Shown here: one piece after another, positions 44,505 to 55,724 of the stretch | How positions within the stretch are numbered: the first letter of the stretch is position 1 | How the letters are laid out: each line of letters opens with the position of its first letter | Program-made: the position numbers and the translations under genes | NCBI GenBank assembly: GCA_965112735.1 | Contig: OZ218964.1 | Span: 1,178,001-1,242,000 of the forward strand | Direction: 5' to 3' | Source of the DNA: Phaeosaccion multiseriatum | Taxonomy: Eukaryota > Ochrophyta, other classes | Length of the DNA: 64,000 nt | The notes under the pieces: generated by a model | The model's input: the letters and a program-made list of their open reading frames with translations, nothing else | Told to the model about the DNA's origin: nothing | Database searches by the model: none

Positions 44505-47500
44505 CTAGCCTCAGCAACCTGTCCGCTCTATGCTCTCTCCTGACCGCTTTGTAACCGATACCGCAGTCACCTCCTCTGCCACCGTGGGGTGAATGCCCAC
44601 CACGTCCACCAAGTCGCCATATGAGAGGCCCAACTTCATGGCCAACGCGAAGGCCTGCGTCACTTCGCCGGCGTTGGGCCCCAGCAAGTGCACGCCCAGC
44701 ACTCGCTGTCGTTGTTGTCGTTGCTCTTGGCGTTGGTGCCGGTGTTGTTGTCGTCGCCACCCCTCGGGCCGCCCCCCCCTCTCCCGTCCAGCCCCCCCCT
44801 TCTTCTTCCCCTCCTCCACCTCCTCCTCCTCCTCCTCCTCCTCCTCCTCCTCCTCCTCCCCGTGCCTCTCGGTGACGACCTTCGCATAGCAGGCATTGTG
44901 GGGTCTTTCTGGGTTGAGCTGCCACTCTAAAGGCGTGAAGCACGAGTGATACACCTCAATACCGTCTGCGCCATACAGGGTCTCCGCTTCCTCCTGCGCT
45001 CCGGCGAGACAAACACGAGACGGGACGCCCATACACACGCACAAAGGCGAGAGAGGGAGGGAGCAAAGGACCTTCAGCAAGGCATCTTGAAACTGCCTAC
45101 AGGGCAACGCTGCTGAGAGTTGGGACTCCCGCCTAAATGGTATGTGTAGGAAGGAAGCGAAAGTAAGTACGCCTCTCCCTCCCTCCCTACGCCCACTTCC
45201 TTCCTCCCTCACTCCTCCCCTCCCCTTCACACCCATCCCTTCCTCCTCTCCTCTCCCCTCCCCTCCCCTCCCTCCATCCCTGTCCCTCCCTCCCTCCCTC
45301 CTCTCCCGTCTCACCTCGCTCAGGCCCACGCAGCCGTACTCCAGCGGCGTGAACACGGTCGTGGGCACACTCCACTCGTCCAGTGACTTGGTGCCGCCCC
45401 CGAACAGCCTCTTGGCCAGCAACTTGCCTGCCATGATCGCCACAGGAGTCAGCTCGTGCCCTCCCTCCACCACGTCACCAATGGCAAACACGCTTGGTGA
45501 AGATATGCTTTGTCCGCCGCGATGGCACTGAATCTTGCCCGCCGCACTCGTGTTTACATGGGCTCTGGCTAGTTGCAGCCTCGACGTTTCCGCCTGCCGC
45601 CCCGTGGCTACAAAGACCGTGTCAAACTCTTCCTCCTCCTCCACCACTTCCTCCTCCTCCTCGACCTCCACCACCACCTCCTCTACAGCAGCCCCACTTT
45701 CCAGCTCCACCAGGGGGCGGCGCTTTATGTCCTTCTTCTGTCTCCTCTGCCAGCCCACCCGAAGCCTTCCCGACGCCGGGTCCCTTCGAATGTAGCGAGG
45801 CACCGCCTGGCGAACAAACCGCGTGCCCTCTCCCTCCATGTACGCCCCGATCCGCTCCGCCGCTCCTTGGTCGAAGCCTCGTAGGAGAATGCTCCGCACC
45901 AGGACGCTCACCTACGGTGGTGTGGAGGGAAGGGAAGAGAAGAGAAGAGAAGACGGCAGCAACAACCAACAACGACAACGACAATGACAACAACCTATCA
46001 AAGACAAGCGTACTCTGTTAGCAATGCTTCCAGAAAATGAGTCAGCCTATATGCTCTCCCCTTTCGCTGCGTCCATCCATCCATCCATCTATCCATCTAT
46101 CCATCCCATCCATCTAGATATCTTGAATCGAACTAACGCAACATGTACGTACATCGAAGCCGAGTCCAGTCAAGAAGCCTGCACACTCCAACGCCACATA
46201 GGATCCCCCAATGCACAGCGTCTTGCCAGGGGGCTGGCGCAGAGAGAAGAGGTCATCTGAAGAGATGGCAAGCTCACCCCCCTCGCAGTCAAGCGCCTTG
46301 GGTCTGCCCCCGACGGCCACAACAATGTGTCTGGCGGTAATGGTACGCGGCTTGTCCTCTACAGGGTAGTCGCCCTCGTCTGCCCACCCCACTTCAATGG
46401 AGTGCGGGTCCAAAAAGCGACCCAGACTGTTGATGTAGTCCACCTTATTGGTGCGCAGGGAGGACGTGTAGCCAAAGTTGAGAGAGCGAATGTAGTTGGT
46501 GACTTCTGTGACAAGGTGGGTCCACTTGTGCTGCATCTTGTGCATCACACTGCCACTGCTGCTGCTGCTGCCGCCGCCGCCGCCACCATCATAGTCGTCA
46601 TCTTCGCTCTCATCATCCTGACCAGCCTCTCCATCAGCTTTAATCTGCCACCCAAAAGAGGGCCCATCTCGAGCAAAGCCCCCAAGTAGTGCGGCCTGAT
46701 GCATTAGCTTTTTGGGGATGCAGCCCACGTTCACACATGTACCTCCCAGGCCCCACGTGGAGCCCTGGGGGGATGGGTGGACAAAGTCCAGACACGCAAC
46801 CTTGGCGCCTAGGGCGGCGGCTTCTTTGCTGCAGGAGAGACCACCAGAGCCTCCTCCGATGACGATCAGATCGTAGTCGTACTCGTTGTGGTCGTCGGCC
46901 GCCTCCTCCTCCTCCTCCTCTCTTTGAGGTCGTGGTGGTGGTGGTGGTGGTGGTTGTTGCTGTTTCTCTGTCTTTTGCTTTTTCTGTTTCTTCTTACGCG
47001 ATTCGCCTCCCTTCGCAATTGCTGTCTTGACTTTTCGCTTCTTAGGCCGTTGCTCCCTGCTGTGCCCTCGCGTCACCCCCTCTCCCCCACCTCCACCTTG
47101 CTGCTGTGACTTCTCCCGAGAGCAGTCCAGCTGCCCCCCCCCCCCAGCAGCAGAGGAGAGGCAATCGGCATGAAGGGCTCGGGTGGATAGCACTCGACTC
47201 TGCAGGAAGTCCCTGAGCTCAGCTTGGGATGTGAGCGTCACCGACGGAGACGTCGCCGCGCTGCCACTAAATATGGAGATGTGCAAGTCCTTGTCGTCTT
47301 TGTCGCCTCCGCGCTTCTTGGTGGTCTTCTTTGTCCTTCTCAAGGAGAATCTATCGCGGCCATAAAGCTCTCGCAAGCCACGGACGATAGCGCGGGAGGC
47401 CTTTGCCTCTGCATCGTCCTTCCGCCCACAGACCTCCACCACAAGTCGGGGAGGGCTGAAGGGCGCGCGAGAAGCCTCACAAAAAGACCCCAGCACACAT

Positions 47501-47550
47501 ACCACACCGACGATCAGAAGAGCAGTTGCCCTCTCCCTGAAAAGCGTCAT
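44505..47550 (-). CDS. Thioredoxin reductase, probable selenoprotein (C-terminal Gly-Cys-Sec-Gly)
   Basis: Three exons on the minus strand, 47550-46153, 45911-45315 and 44993-44505, all junctions phase 0, about 827 residues. This high-molecular-weight FAD enzyme uses NADPH to reduce thioredoxin. The N-terminus has a signal-like segment (1-26). An extension of about 240 residues follows, rich in Lys/Arg, Gln, Pro and Glu. The catalytic part begins with YDYDLIVIGGGSGGL, followed by PSPQGSTWGLGGTCVNVGC with redox Cys272 and Cys277, and IPKKLMHQAALLG. Later blocks are VSVLVRSILLRGFDQ, VFAIGDV and LGPNAGEVTQAFA. The C-terminus reads GIHPTVAEEVTAVSVTKRSG, then GC, TGA, GGC and TAG, exactly the place of Sec in animal-type enzymes. 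Glu-rich insertions lie in the NADPH and interface regions. I see no canonical SECIS by eye, but do not doubt the family. Confidence 0.88.
44511..44513 (-). other. In-frame TGA, probable selenocysteine codon
   Basis: The minus strand reads GGT TGC TGA GGC TAG. Recoding the TGA as Sec gives Gly-Cys-Sec-Gly and then a true stop at 44505-44507. This is the conserved end of selenoprotein thioredoxin reductases. If TGA were the stop, the enzyme would end in Gly-Cys and lack the second redox residue. Confidence 0.85.
44820..44862. repeat. TCC/GGA run coding poly-Glu in thioredoxin reductase
   Basis: A TCC array on the plus strand reads GAG in the gene, giving about 14 Glu, followed by a Lys/Gly/Arg/Gln-rich stretch. 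It is inserted between the conserved CYAKVVTERHG and VLGVHLLGPNAGE, where relatives have only a short turn. Confidence 0.8.
45316..45910 (-). other. Exon 2 of thioredoxin reductase, with acidic insertion
   Basis: The exon spans 45911-45315. It carries VLVRSILLRGFDQ, the NADPH-domain end and FDTVFVATGR, then PSVFAIGDV and FTPLEYGCVGLSE. Between GWQRRQKKD and FDTVF there is a Val/Glu-rich insertion coded by TCC-type triplets, not usual in the family. Confidence 0.75.
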
Positions 47551-47819
47551 TGAATGGACATGAGGAAGGATCCGTGGCTAAATAAAGGGGCTCCCCCAGC
47601 TTGAGACTTAGCCAACTGTGAATCCAGATCCGGAGGACAACATACTTACTTCTCGATTACCTTAGATCGCACTTAAGTTTTATGTTTTATCCGCTCTGCA
47701 CCACCCGCTCCCTCATAGAGGAGAGGGTGAGGTACTAAACGCTGCAGCTGCTCCTATTTATGCTACCTCGCGCTCTGTCACGACAGGGGCAGGTGTTGCC
47801 TCTGACGCGGGCCCAATAA
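47551..47819. promoter_or_regulatory. Divergent promoter between thioredoxin reductase and Nudix genes
   Basis: The two start codons are 269 bp apart. The region is AT-richer near 47640-47690 and contains CAATAAATGAGG directly at the Nudix start. No recognised redox-responsive element is seen. Confidence 0.5.
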
Positions 47820-48867
47820 ATGAGGCTGTCCCGCGCCCTCGCCAGCGCTACCGCCGCAGTGTCTGCCTCTGCTGTGGCTTACGTTCCCTCCATGCCCTGG
47901 ACGATTACACCTCAGTTCGTGGAAAACGTGTCAGAGATTTTCGCAGACCATGCATCTTCTCGGCATCGACAGCAGCTCGTGGCGGCCTCTCCCCATAGAG
48001 ACGGGGAGCTACCTCTTTCTGGGGCATTTGGAGGACAATTGAGGCGGGCCGATGAGGCCATTGCTCGATGGGGCCTGAAGGAGCAAACTGCGGGGAGAGC
48101 CGCGGCTGTGATGGTGCCTTTGTGTAATAGACACGGAGTGGCGTCGATGCTCTTCACGCGGAGGTCAACGAATGTCAGTTCGCACAAAGGAGAGGTGCGT
48201 GGGCTGTAGGTGGGATGTGCTCGTCGACATGGCCAACATGGTTTGCCCCTGCCTCCTCTCTGCAAACAATGTTGTTTGATTGACACTGCATGGCTGCCCC
48301 ATCACAATCCATCCCCCATCACGCTGCCACGACTGCTACTGCTATACTGCTCGCCCACAGGTGTCCTTCCCGGGAGGGCATTGGGACCCTGGCGAGACGT
48401 GGACTCAAGTGGCGCTCCGAGAAACGTGGGAAGAGATTGGACTGACCGAAGATAAAATTCAGGTACTGGGCCAATGCGCAGCCGTGCCCGCAAAGTCCGG
48501 TAAGGGGGTGACTCCCATCTTGGGCTTCCTGCATCAAGACGTCAGAGACTTTGAGGACTTTCAGCTCAGTGCAGATGAGGTGGCAGCCGTGTTCACCATA
48601 CCTCTGCACCTACTCACAGATGGACAGAGTCTGCTCATGGGGGAGAAAGCGTTTGAGATGGAGGATTTGGGACCTCGGGGCGTGCTTCCTTTCTACGTGC
48701 ATCGAGAGGACAGGGGGGAGGGGGTGGAGGAGGAGGTGGGGGGAAAGAGTGGAGGAAGGGCGAGCAGCAGTGGAGGCACCAGTCACCGTGTGTGGGGTAT
48801 GACGGCATACATTGCCTCAGGAGTGCTCCACAATGTGGTACTCCCCGCCATGCAGATGGACAGATAG
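47820..48867 (+). CDS. Nudix hydrolase, CoA diphosphatase type (NUDT7/8-like)
   Basis: Two exons, 47820-48194 and 48361-48867, phase 0, 293 residues. Members split coenzyme A or acyl-CoA into phosphopantetheine and 3',5'-ADP. The full Nudix box lies at residues 131-153: G131, E137, R145, E146, E149, E150, G152, with the last Glu residues binding metal. The preceding LFTRRSTNVSSHKGEVSFPGG carries the pattern of the CoA-specific subgroup, and the intron falls between KGE and VSFPGG. The first 25 residues (MRLSRALASATAAVSASAVA) look like a mitochondrial presequence, and there is no C-terminal peroxisomal signal. A Glu/Gly/Ser-rich insertion lies near residues 240-265. It shares a promoter with the thioredoxin reductase. 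Confidence 0.85.
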
Positions 48868-49067
48868 ATGGATAGATGGAGCTACCCTTGACGATGCTCT
48901 TGACGCAGCTGTACAGCAGTCTCCCCAGGACGGTGTCAGGCAGCCCGAGACCGTGAAGGAAGGAAGGAAGGAAGGAAGAAAGGAAGCGCAGCAAAGCATC
49001 GCTCTGTGAGAATGAGTGAGCGTGAGTTGTGAGAAGCCGTGAGCTCGCGCGCGCGCACACACACACA

Positions 49068-49107
<40 letters not shown>

Positions 49108-49849
49108 CATACACACACACCTGTACATACACACACCCACACACGGATGTAAACACGCAAACACACACAACACATACATACACACCCCTTCCCAACCCAC
49201 ACACACACGTTTGCCTCATACAGCTCCCAGAGCTTGGGCACAGAGGGTGGGGGTGAGAGGGGACTGCCGACTGCAGGTATTGAGGCAAAACAAGCTCGGC
49301 AAGCGGGCAGAGAGGATCAGTCCATCGGCATTCAATACCTTCGTTCTTGGGAAGGGTGAGGACTAGGCGTGGGATTAGGCTTGATGAGGTACCTGGAGGT
49401 TTAGGGTGACGGAATGGTTACGAAATGGGCTCGTCTTAATAGGATCAGGGAGAGAGAGAAAGGGGGATAAAAAAAGGAGACATCGATATTCCAAGGGGGG
49501 GGAATATCGAGGTCATCGAGTTTTTTTTTTCTCCTCCCTTCCTCTTCCCACGCTTTTCTCTTCTTTGAGAGGCAAACATTACATTAAAGAGGACGCAGAG
49601 AGAGCAGAGAGCAAGGAAGATTGTAAACGGTTGATGATAACCCCCAGAGCTGATCTTCCTTTCCTCGCTCGCACCTCAGAAGACTAGCCTTGGGCTTTAA
49701 CATAATCTCATCCTTCCTTGGCGAACTTGCTGCTCTCCCCTTCTCTCGGCGGCAATGAGAATCGACAAGGGGGGCATCCTGTGCCCTCTATTGGGAGAGT
49801 ACGAGTTGGTGGAGGAGCAGCATTAGTAGTAGCAACAGGGTGTGAAAGC
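48868..49849. other. Intergenic region between Nudix gene and VPS54
   Basis: No gene is recognised. It carries GAAG repeats at 48958-48980, a CA array with GCGC and TACA interruptions at 49049-49206, and an AT-richer stretch at 49440-49600. Its right part should hold the VPS54 promoter and 5' UTR. Confidence 0.5.
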
Positions 49850-50197
49850 ATGGAAAGCAGCAGCAACCCACCTGCACCTGCAGCGCCGTCTACAGACAGC
49901 TCAGCGCCGTATCCCAACAGCTCAACCCCGGCCAAAAAGCAAGAACGCCCTCCGCAAGTGCCTACGGCGAATGGAGAAGAAAAACGTAGTGCAGAGGCCG
50001 GTGTGGGAGCGGCAGCAGCTGCTTCTGGAGCTGTAGCAGCGGCAGTGGCAGCAGCCAAAGCCACGCCGCCTAGATCAAGTAGCAGCAGGAGCAGGACGGC
50101 GAGATCCTCACGTACCCACAGAGACACCGCACATGACATTAGCGAGATGGATACCGCGGGGGTTACTGGACTAGGAGGAGGAGGAGGAGGAGGAGGA

Positions 50198-50230
<33 letters not shown>

Positions 50231-51137
50231 GCAGCAGGTGGAGCAGGAGCAGGAGGAGGTGGGGGACGGTACACTCACTATAACCACAAGTCGTCGTCTC
50301 ATCTTGCTCGACGGGCGAGTACGGGGGCCTACGGATTCAGCTCTCCTGCAGGATGGGGGGGGGGGGGCAGGAGTAGGACGAACGGGAGGGGGGGGGCGGC
50401 GGGGGGGCATCAGGCTCGCTGGAGGAGCGGTGACATCTCGCCTCTTCTTAGCACCTCAGCTGGAGGCACTGGAGGAGGAGGAGGAGGGGGGGGGGGAGGG
50501 GGAGGGGCGGGGGAGGGCAGTAGTGGTGCATGGCCAGAGCCCGATCCGGAGAGCTACGCGGATGTGTGGGAGGAGCTTGACTACGTGGGCCACAACCTCA
50601 CCTCGGTCCTCAGCAACCCGAGGGAAAGCTGGGTGGACCACTTGTACGAGGTGGGTCGGTGGGTTGGTAATGCGCTTCGGTGTGTAGTGTGTGGGTGTGT
50701 GGGGTGGTGTCCTTGGGGTGTGGTGTGGGGTGGTGTCCTTCCCTCCCATCAGGGCGAGGAGCGGCCGCAGGTCAGGCAGAAGCGATGCCCTGTGTCTGTG
50801 TGTCTGTCAGCCATTCTTTTCCATTCATTCTCTTGTCAAGAATGGCCCCACAGTTGGCAGTAGAGCTGAACGTCGTGGTATATACGTATGTGTGGTATAT
50901 ATGTATATGTGGTATAAGTATATGTGGTATATATGTATATGTGCATGTCATGGGGTTGCTTGCGGGTGGGGTGTGCATGTGTGTGTGTGTGTGTGTGCGT
51001 GTGTGTGTGTGTGTGTGTGCATGTGTGTGTGCATGTGTCCATGTGTGTGTGTGCGTGTGTGTGTGTGCATGTATGTGCGTGTGCATGTGTGTGTGTGGGT
51101 GGGTGGGTGTGAGTGTGTGTGTGCATGTGTGTGTACA

Positions 51138-51191
<54 letters not shown>

Positions 51192-51301
51192 AGTGAGTGT
51201 GCATCGATGATGCCGTGTGTGTCATTATCCGCTTTTTTTTCCGTCCTGTCTGCATCCTCCTGTGACTGTTCGTTCATGCGTAGTTAACGTTCACACACAC
51301 G

Positions 51302-51333
<32 letters not shown>

Positions 51334-53328
51334 TGCACACACACATGCACACATACATGCACACAACACGCAACGCACAGGCTTTTGATGGTGAGCAGAC
51401 CTACCGGCCGCCGGCAGACGGGCGCTCCAATAGCGGCGGCATCATCAGGAGCAGCAGCAGCAGCAGCAACTTGGGCTCCTCCGGCAACAACCAAAACAAG
51501 AATCGCCCGCAGGCACTGCCCGCAGTAGACTTGTCGGCTTTGCCTCCCTTCCTGCAACAGACGGGGCCCGCCATTGGCACTTTTTATAGGAACCACAAGA
51601 TGGATGCCATGGGGAGGAAGCCAGGCGAAAGGGAGGCAGAGGAGGCGGCGGTAGCAGCCGCAGGAGGGGGAGGATGGCGAGGAGGGAGGTGGGTGGGTGG
51701 GAGGTGGGGAGGAGGAGGAGCGGGGTCTACCCCCGGAAGCAGTCGAAGTGGAAGCTTCCATTCCAATGGAGGCAGGAATGTGGCCAAGACGGGCGAGGAT
51801 GGCAATGCCATAGCGGCAGCAGTCCAGGAAGCGGCGGCTGCGACAGTTGGTGATCCAGCAGTTGGTGATCCAGCAGCGGCGGTGGCTGGAGGGGAAGCAA
51901 GCGGTGGGGCGGGAGGAGGCGGGGGAGGAGCAACTAGGCCCCCTGCATTGGCACTGGAGAAGGTGTCTTCGGGGGGGGCGTCCCTGTCGGGGATGATGAA
52001 GAGAAGCCCCATCAACACTCTCGTCAATGGAGGGAAAGCGGGCATTGCGAGGTGTTTCAACGAGGTGAGTGAGTGAGTGAGTGAGTGAGTGGTTGGGTAG
52101 ATGAGGGAGGAAGGGAGTGGATGGGTGAGTGAGGGTGTGGGGGGGTGAGGGAGTGAGTGAGTGGGTGGGTGGGTGGGAGTGAGTGCGTGAGTGAGTGGGT
52201 GAGTGACTGGGTTGAGTGAGTGAGGGAGTGATGGGATGGGGGTGGGAGGGAGGGAGGGAGGGAGGGAGGGAGTGAGTGAGTGGGTGAGTGAGTGGGTGAG
52301 TGAGTTAGTGAATGAGTAGATGAATGGACGAGGGAAGGAGTGGGTGAGTGGTTGAGTGAGTGGATGAGTGAGTTTGTGAGCGAGTGCGTCAGTGAGCGAG
52401 TGAGTGAGTGGGTGAGTGAGTGAGTGCGTGAGGGAGTGAGTGAGTGGATCCACGTGGCCAAACCAAAGTCGAACCCACTTGGGAGGGTCAAAGTAATTGA
52501 CAACTCCCGCAATCTTATGGGAGTATGGATGACTCCCCTCTCCTCTCCCTCCCCCCCTCGTCTCTCTAACCCCCGCCGCTTTGCTTCACCGTGCTGTCCT
52601 GGCCTGCCCTCTACTGGGCCTGTCTGCCTGTCCTCTACTGGGCCTGTCTGTGTGTCTGTCTGCCTGTCCTCTACTGGGCCTGTCTGTCTGTCTGTCTGCC
52701 TGTCTGTCTGTCTGTCTGTCTGCCTGTCTGTCTGCCTGTCTGTCTGCCTGTCTGTCTGCCTACCTGCCTGCCCCCCTCCTGCTCATACATACATACGTAC
52801 GTACGTACGCACACACGTCACACGTACACATCTCTCTCTCCTAATGACAAATCAAAAGGTTCCCAGCAAGTTCTTTAGTAAGGACTTTTCTTTGGAGAGT
52901 CCCGAAGTGTTCGAGGAGCTGGTGGACAATGGGGGAGGACCGGAGAAGCAAGAGGCCCTCACTGCTCACCTTGACCTTATCGAAGTCTGCCTGCTCAATC
53001 AGATCTCGGCCAGGTACGTCTGTCTCTGTCTGTCCATCTGTCTGTGTATCTATTTTGTCTTTCTGGACATCAACAGGCTGCCCCCAGAGAAGCTGACGAG
53101 AGTGAGTGGTGCAGTGAAGATCATCGGGAGCGGATCCCTCTAAACGCCGATAAGGACGAGGAGGCCTGTCTATCCGTCTGTCTGTCTGTCTATCCGTCTG
53201 TCTGTCTGTCTGTCTATCTGTGTGTCTGTCTCTCTGTCCATCTGTCTGTCTACCTGCCTGTCTGTTAATCTCTCTTTCTGGCTGTCTGTCGGTCTGTCTG
53301 TCAATCTGTCTGTCTGTCTGTCTGTCTC

Positions 53329-53366
<38 letters not shown>

Positions 53367-53416
53367 AATCTGTCTGTCTGTCTGTCTGTCTGGCTGTCTG
53401 TCGGTCTGTCTGTCAA

Positions 53417-53473
<57 letters not shown>

Positions 53474-55365
53474 TTACCTGTCCATCTGTCTATGTACCTC
53501 TCTCTCACTCGTTTTGCGTGCGTGTGTGTGTGTGTGCGTCCCTCCCGCAGGTCCGACGCCTTCTTCGAGGGGATGACGACGACGCACGTGCTGAAGCACC
53601 ATGTGGGAGGCGCGTGCCACAAAGTGCTCAAGCTGAGGAAGGCCATGCACCTCATGGAGAAGGACCTGGAGTACAAGGTCGGTCAGCTCTATTTTATCTC
53701 TTGTCTTTTTTTTCTTTTTTTTTATGTCTCTCTCTCTCTCCATAATCCCTGTCTCTTCTCTCTGTATCTGTCCACTGTTATATCTCTCTCTCTCTGTCGC
53801 CTCTCTCTGTGTCACCCTCTTTCGTCTCTCTCCCGTCTCGCCCCGAACTAACCCCTCCTCCCTTGCCCCTCTCACTCGCCCCGTGCTTGACTACTAAACT
53901 CTCTCCTCCCTTACCCCTTTCACCTCCTGCCATCTCTCTCTCCACCTCAACACACCCTCCTCTCACCCACCTCTCTCTCTACCTCCACCCCTCCCCCCTT
54001 CCCCCTCCCCTTGGCGCCTTGCTCATGTCTACTCCTCCTCCCCCTCCTCTCTCTCTCTTTCTCTCTCTCTCCCCCTCTCTCTCTTAAGGTAATGCGCGTG
54101 CCTCGCCTGGCCGCTCGTCAGCAAAACCACGTGGCGTTGCATGAGCAGCTGGAGCTGATGCAGCAAGTGCAGGGCAGCAAAGGTGCCATACAGGCGCTGC
54201 TCTCTGCTGAGGACTTCTCGGTAAGAGTGACTGAGGCATGCGTGAGGGGGAGGAGGGGGAGGAGGGGGAGGAGGGGGGGGGGAGGGGGGGGGCTCCCTTC
54301 TGCACCGTCAAGAGATGCGTTCTTCTGTCCTCCTTCTTATCCTCCTTTCTTCCTGTCCTGCCCGATCTATCCACTGACCATCTCTTGTCCTTCCTTCCTT
54401 CCTTCCTTCCTTCCTTCCTTCGTCTGTCCACTCATCGCAACCCCCTGTCCATCTGTCAGGGCGCGCTGGACATTATCGCCGTGGCGAAGAAGACATTATC
54501 CGGGAGGATAGGAGAGCTCCAATGCCTGAAGCATGTGGGGAGACAGCTCAGGGAGTATGAGGACCTGCTGGCTGATCTTTTGGGGGGCAAGTTCGTCAAC
54601 CTTGCTACTTCCATCCTTCCTTCGAGTGGGGAGGAGGAGGGGGGCACTGGTGGTGGTGGTGATGGTGATGGCGATGACGGTGGCGACGACTACAGCACAC
54701 GCGGGCACGGGAGTTGGAGGAAAGGAGGAGGAAGTGGAGGGGAGGGGGCGGGGGAAAGGGCAAAGCGAGGGAGAGGGGCGGGGCCGGGGGCCGGGCACAA
54801 GCAGCGGAGAGACAAAGACAAAGACGAGAGCAGTTTCGGCAGTTTCGGCGCTTTGGACGGGTACAGAGACGAACTCTCAGAGGCCTTGCAGGGTTTGGTG
54901 CGGATGGATCGCGTGCCGCTCGTGCTCGACGGTTACAAGCACAGGCTGGAAGAGGACCTACGCACCATCATTCGGACAATCGTTGGAGACTTCTTGTCCA
55001 CGACCGACGAGACGGGCGAGCTTTTGGACTTTTTTGGCGATGCCTCGTCGTCGTCTTCTTCCAAGGCAGGAGGGGGGGGAGGAGAAGGGGGCAGCGGGGG
55101 AGGAGGAGGAGGAGGAGATGGGGGAGGGGGGGTGTCGAAGCTCAAGACATTAGACCACGCGGCCTTCTTTAGCTGCTTGGAGATGTGCTTTGAGCACATG
55201 GTGGCGACTCTGAGGCGGGCCGCGCAGACGCACCGCTGCTTGGTGCACATCTTACTGGGTGATGACCATTCGAAGGAGGAGGAGAGGGAGGAGGAGGGGG
55301 GGGAGGAGGGGGGGGAGGAGGGGCAACACGTGAAGAGAGGAGAGGGCGGTAGCAGCAGTAGTGGT

Positions 55366-55401
<36 letters not shown>

Positions 55402-55681
55402 GGTGTCGACGCTCAGCCGCCGAATGGTGCAAATGGTCATGGAGAGACAGCCACGTCAGGAGCCACGTCAGGAGATGAAGAAGAGGGGGGCAGGGGCAGT
55501 CTCCGTAACAAGGGAATGGCAGAGTCCATCGGGCGAGAGAAGGTGAGGGGAGGAGGGGTGAATGGAGGGGTGAATTGGTGGGGCAAGGGAGGGGGAGGGG
55601 AAGGGGGGGGGGGGGGGGTGGATCGGGGTGCACATTACATTTAGCATGGGAACAGGTAGGCCGCTCCCTCTATTCCACCTG

Positions 55682-55724
<43 letters not shown>

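Noticed and set aside
53074-53110. Possible small VPS54 exon reading LPPEKLTR
   Set aside because: An acceptor-like CAACAG and a donor-like GTGAGT flank it, but direct joining of exons 52859-53013 and 53551-53677 gives ISARSDAFF, as expected of the family.
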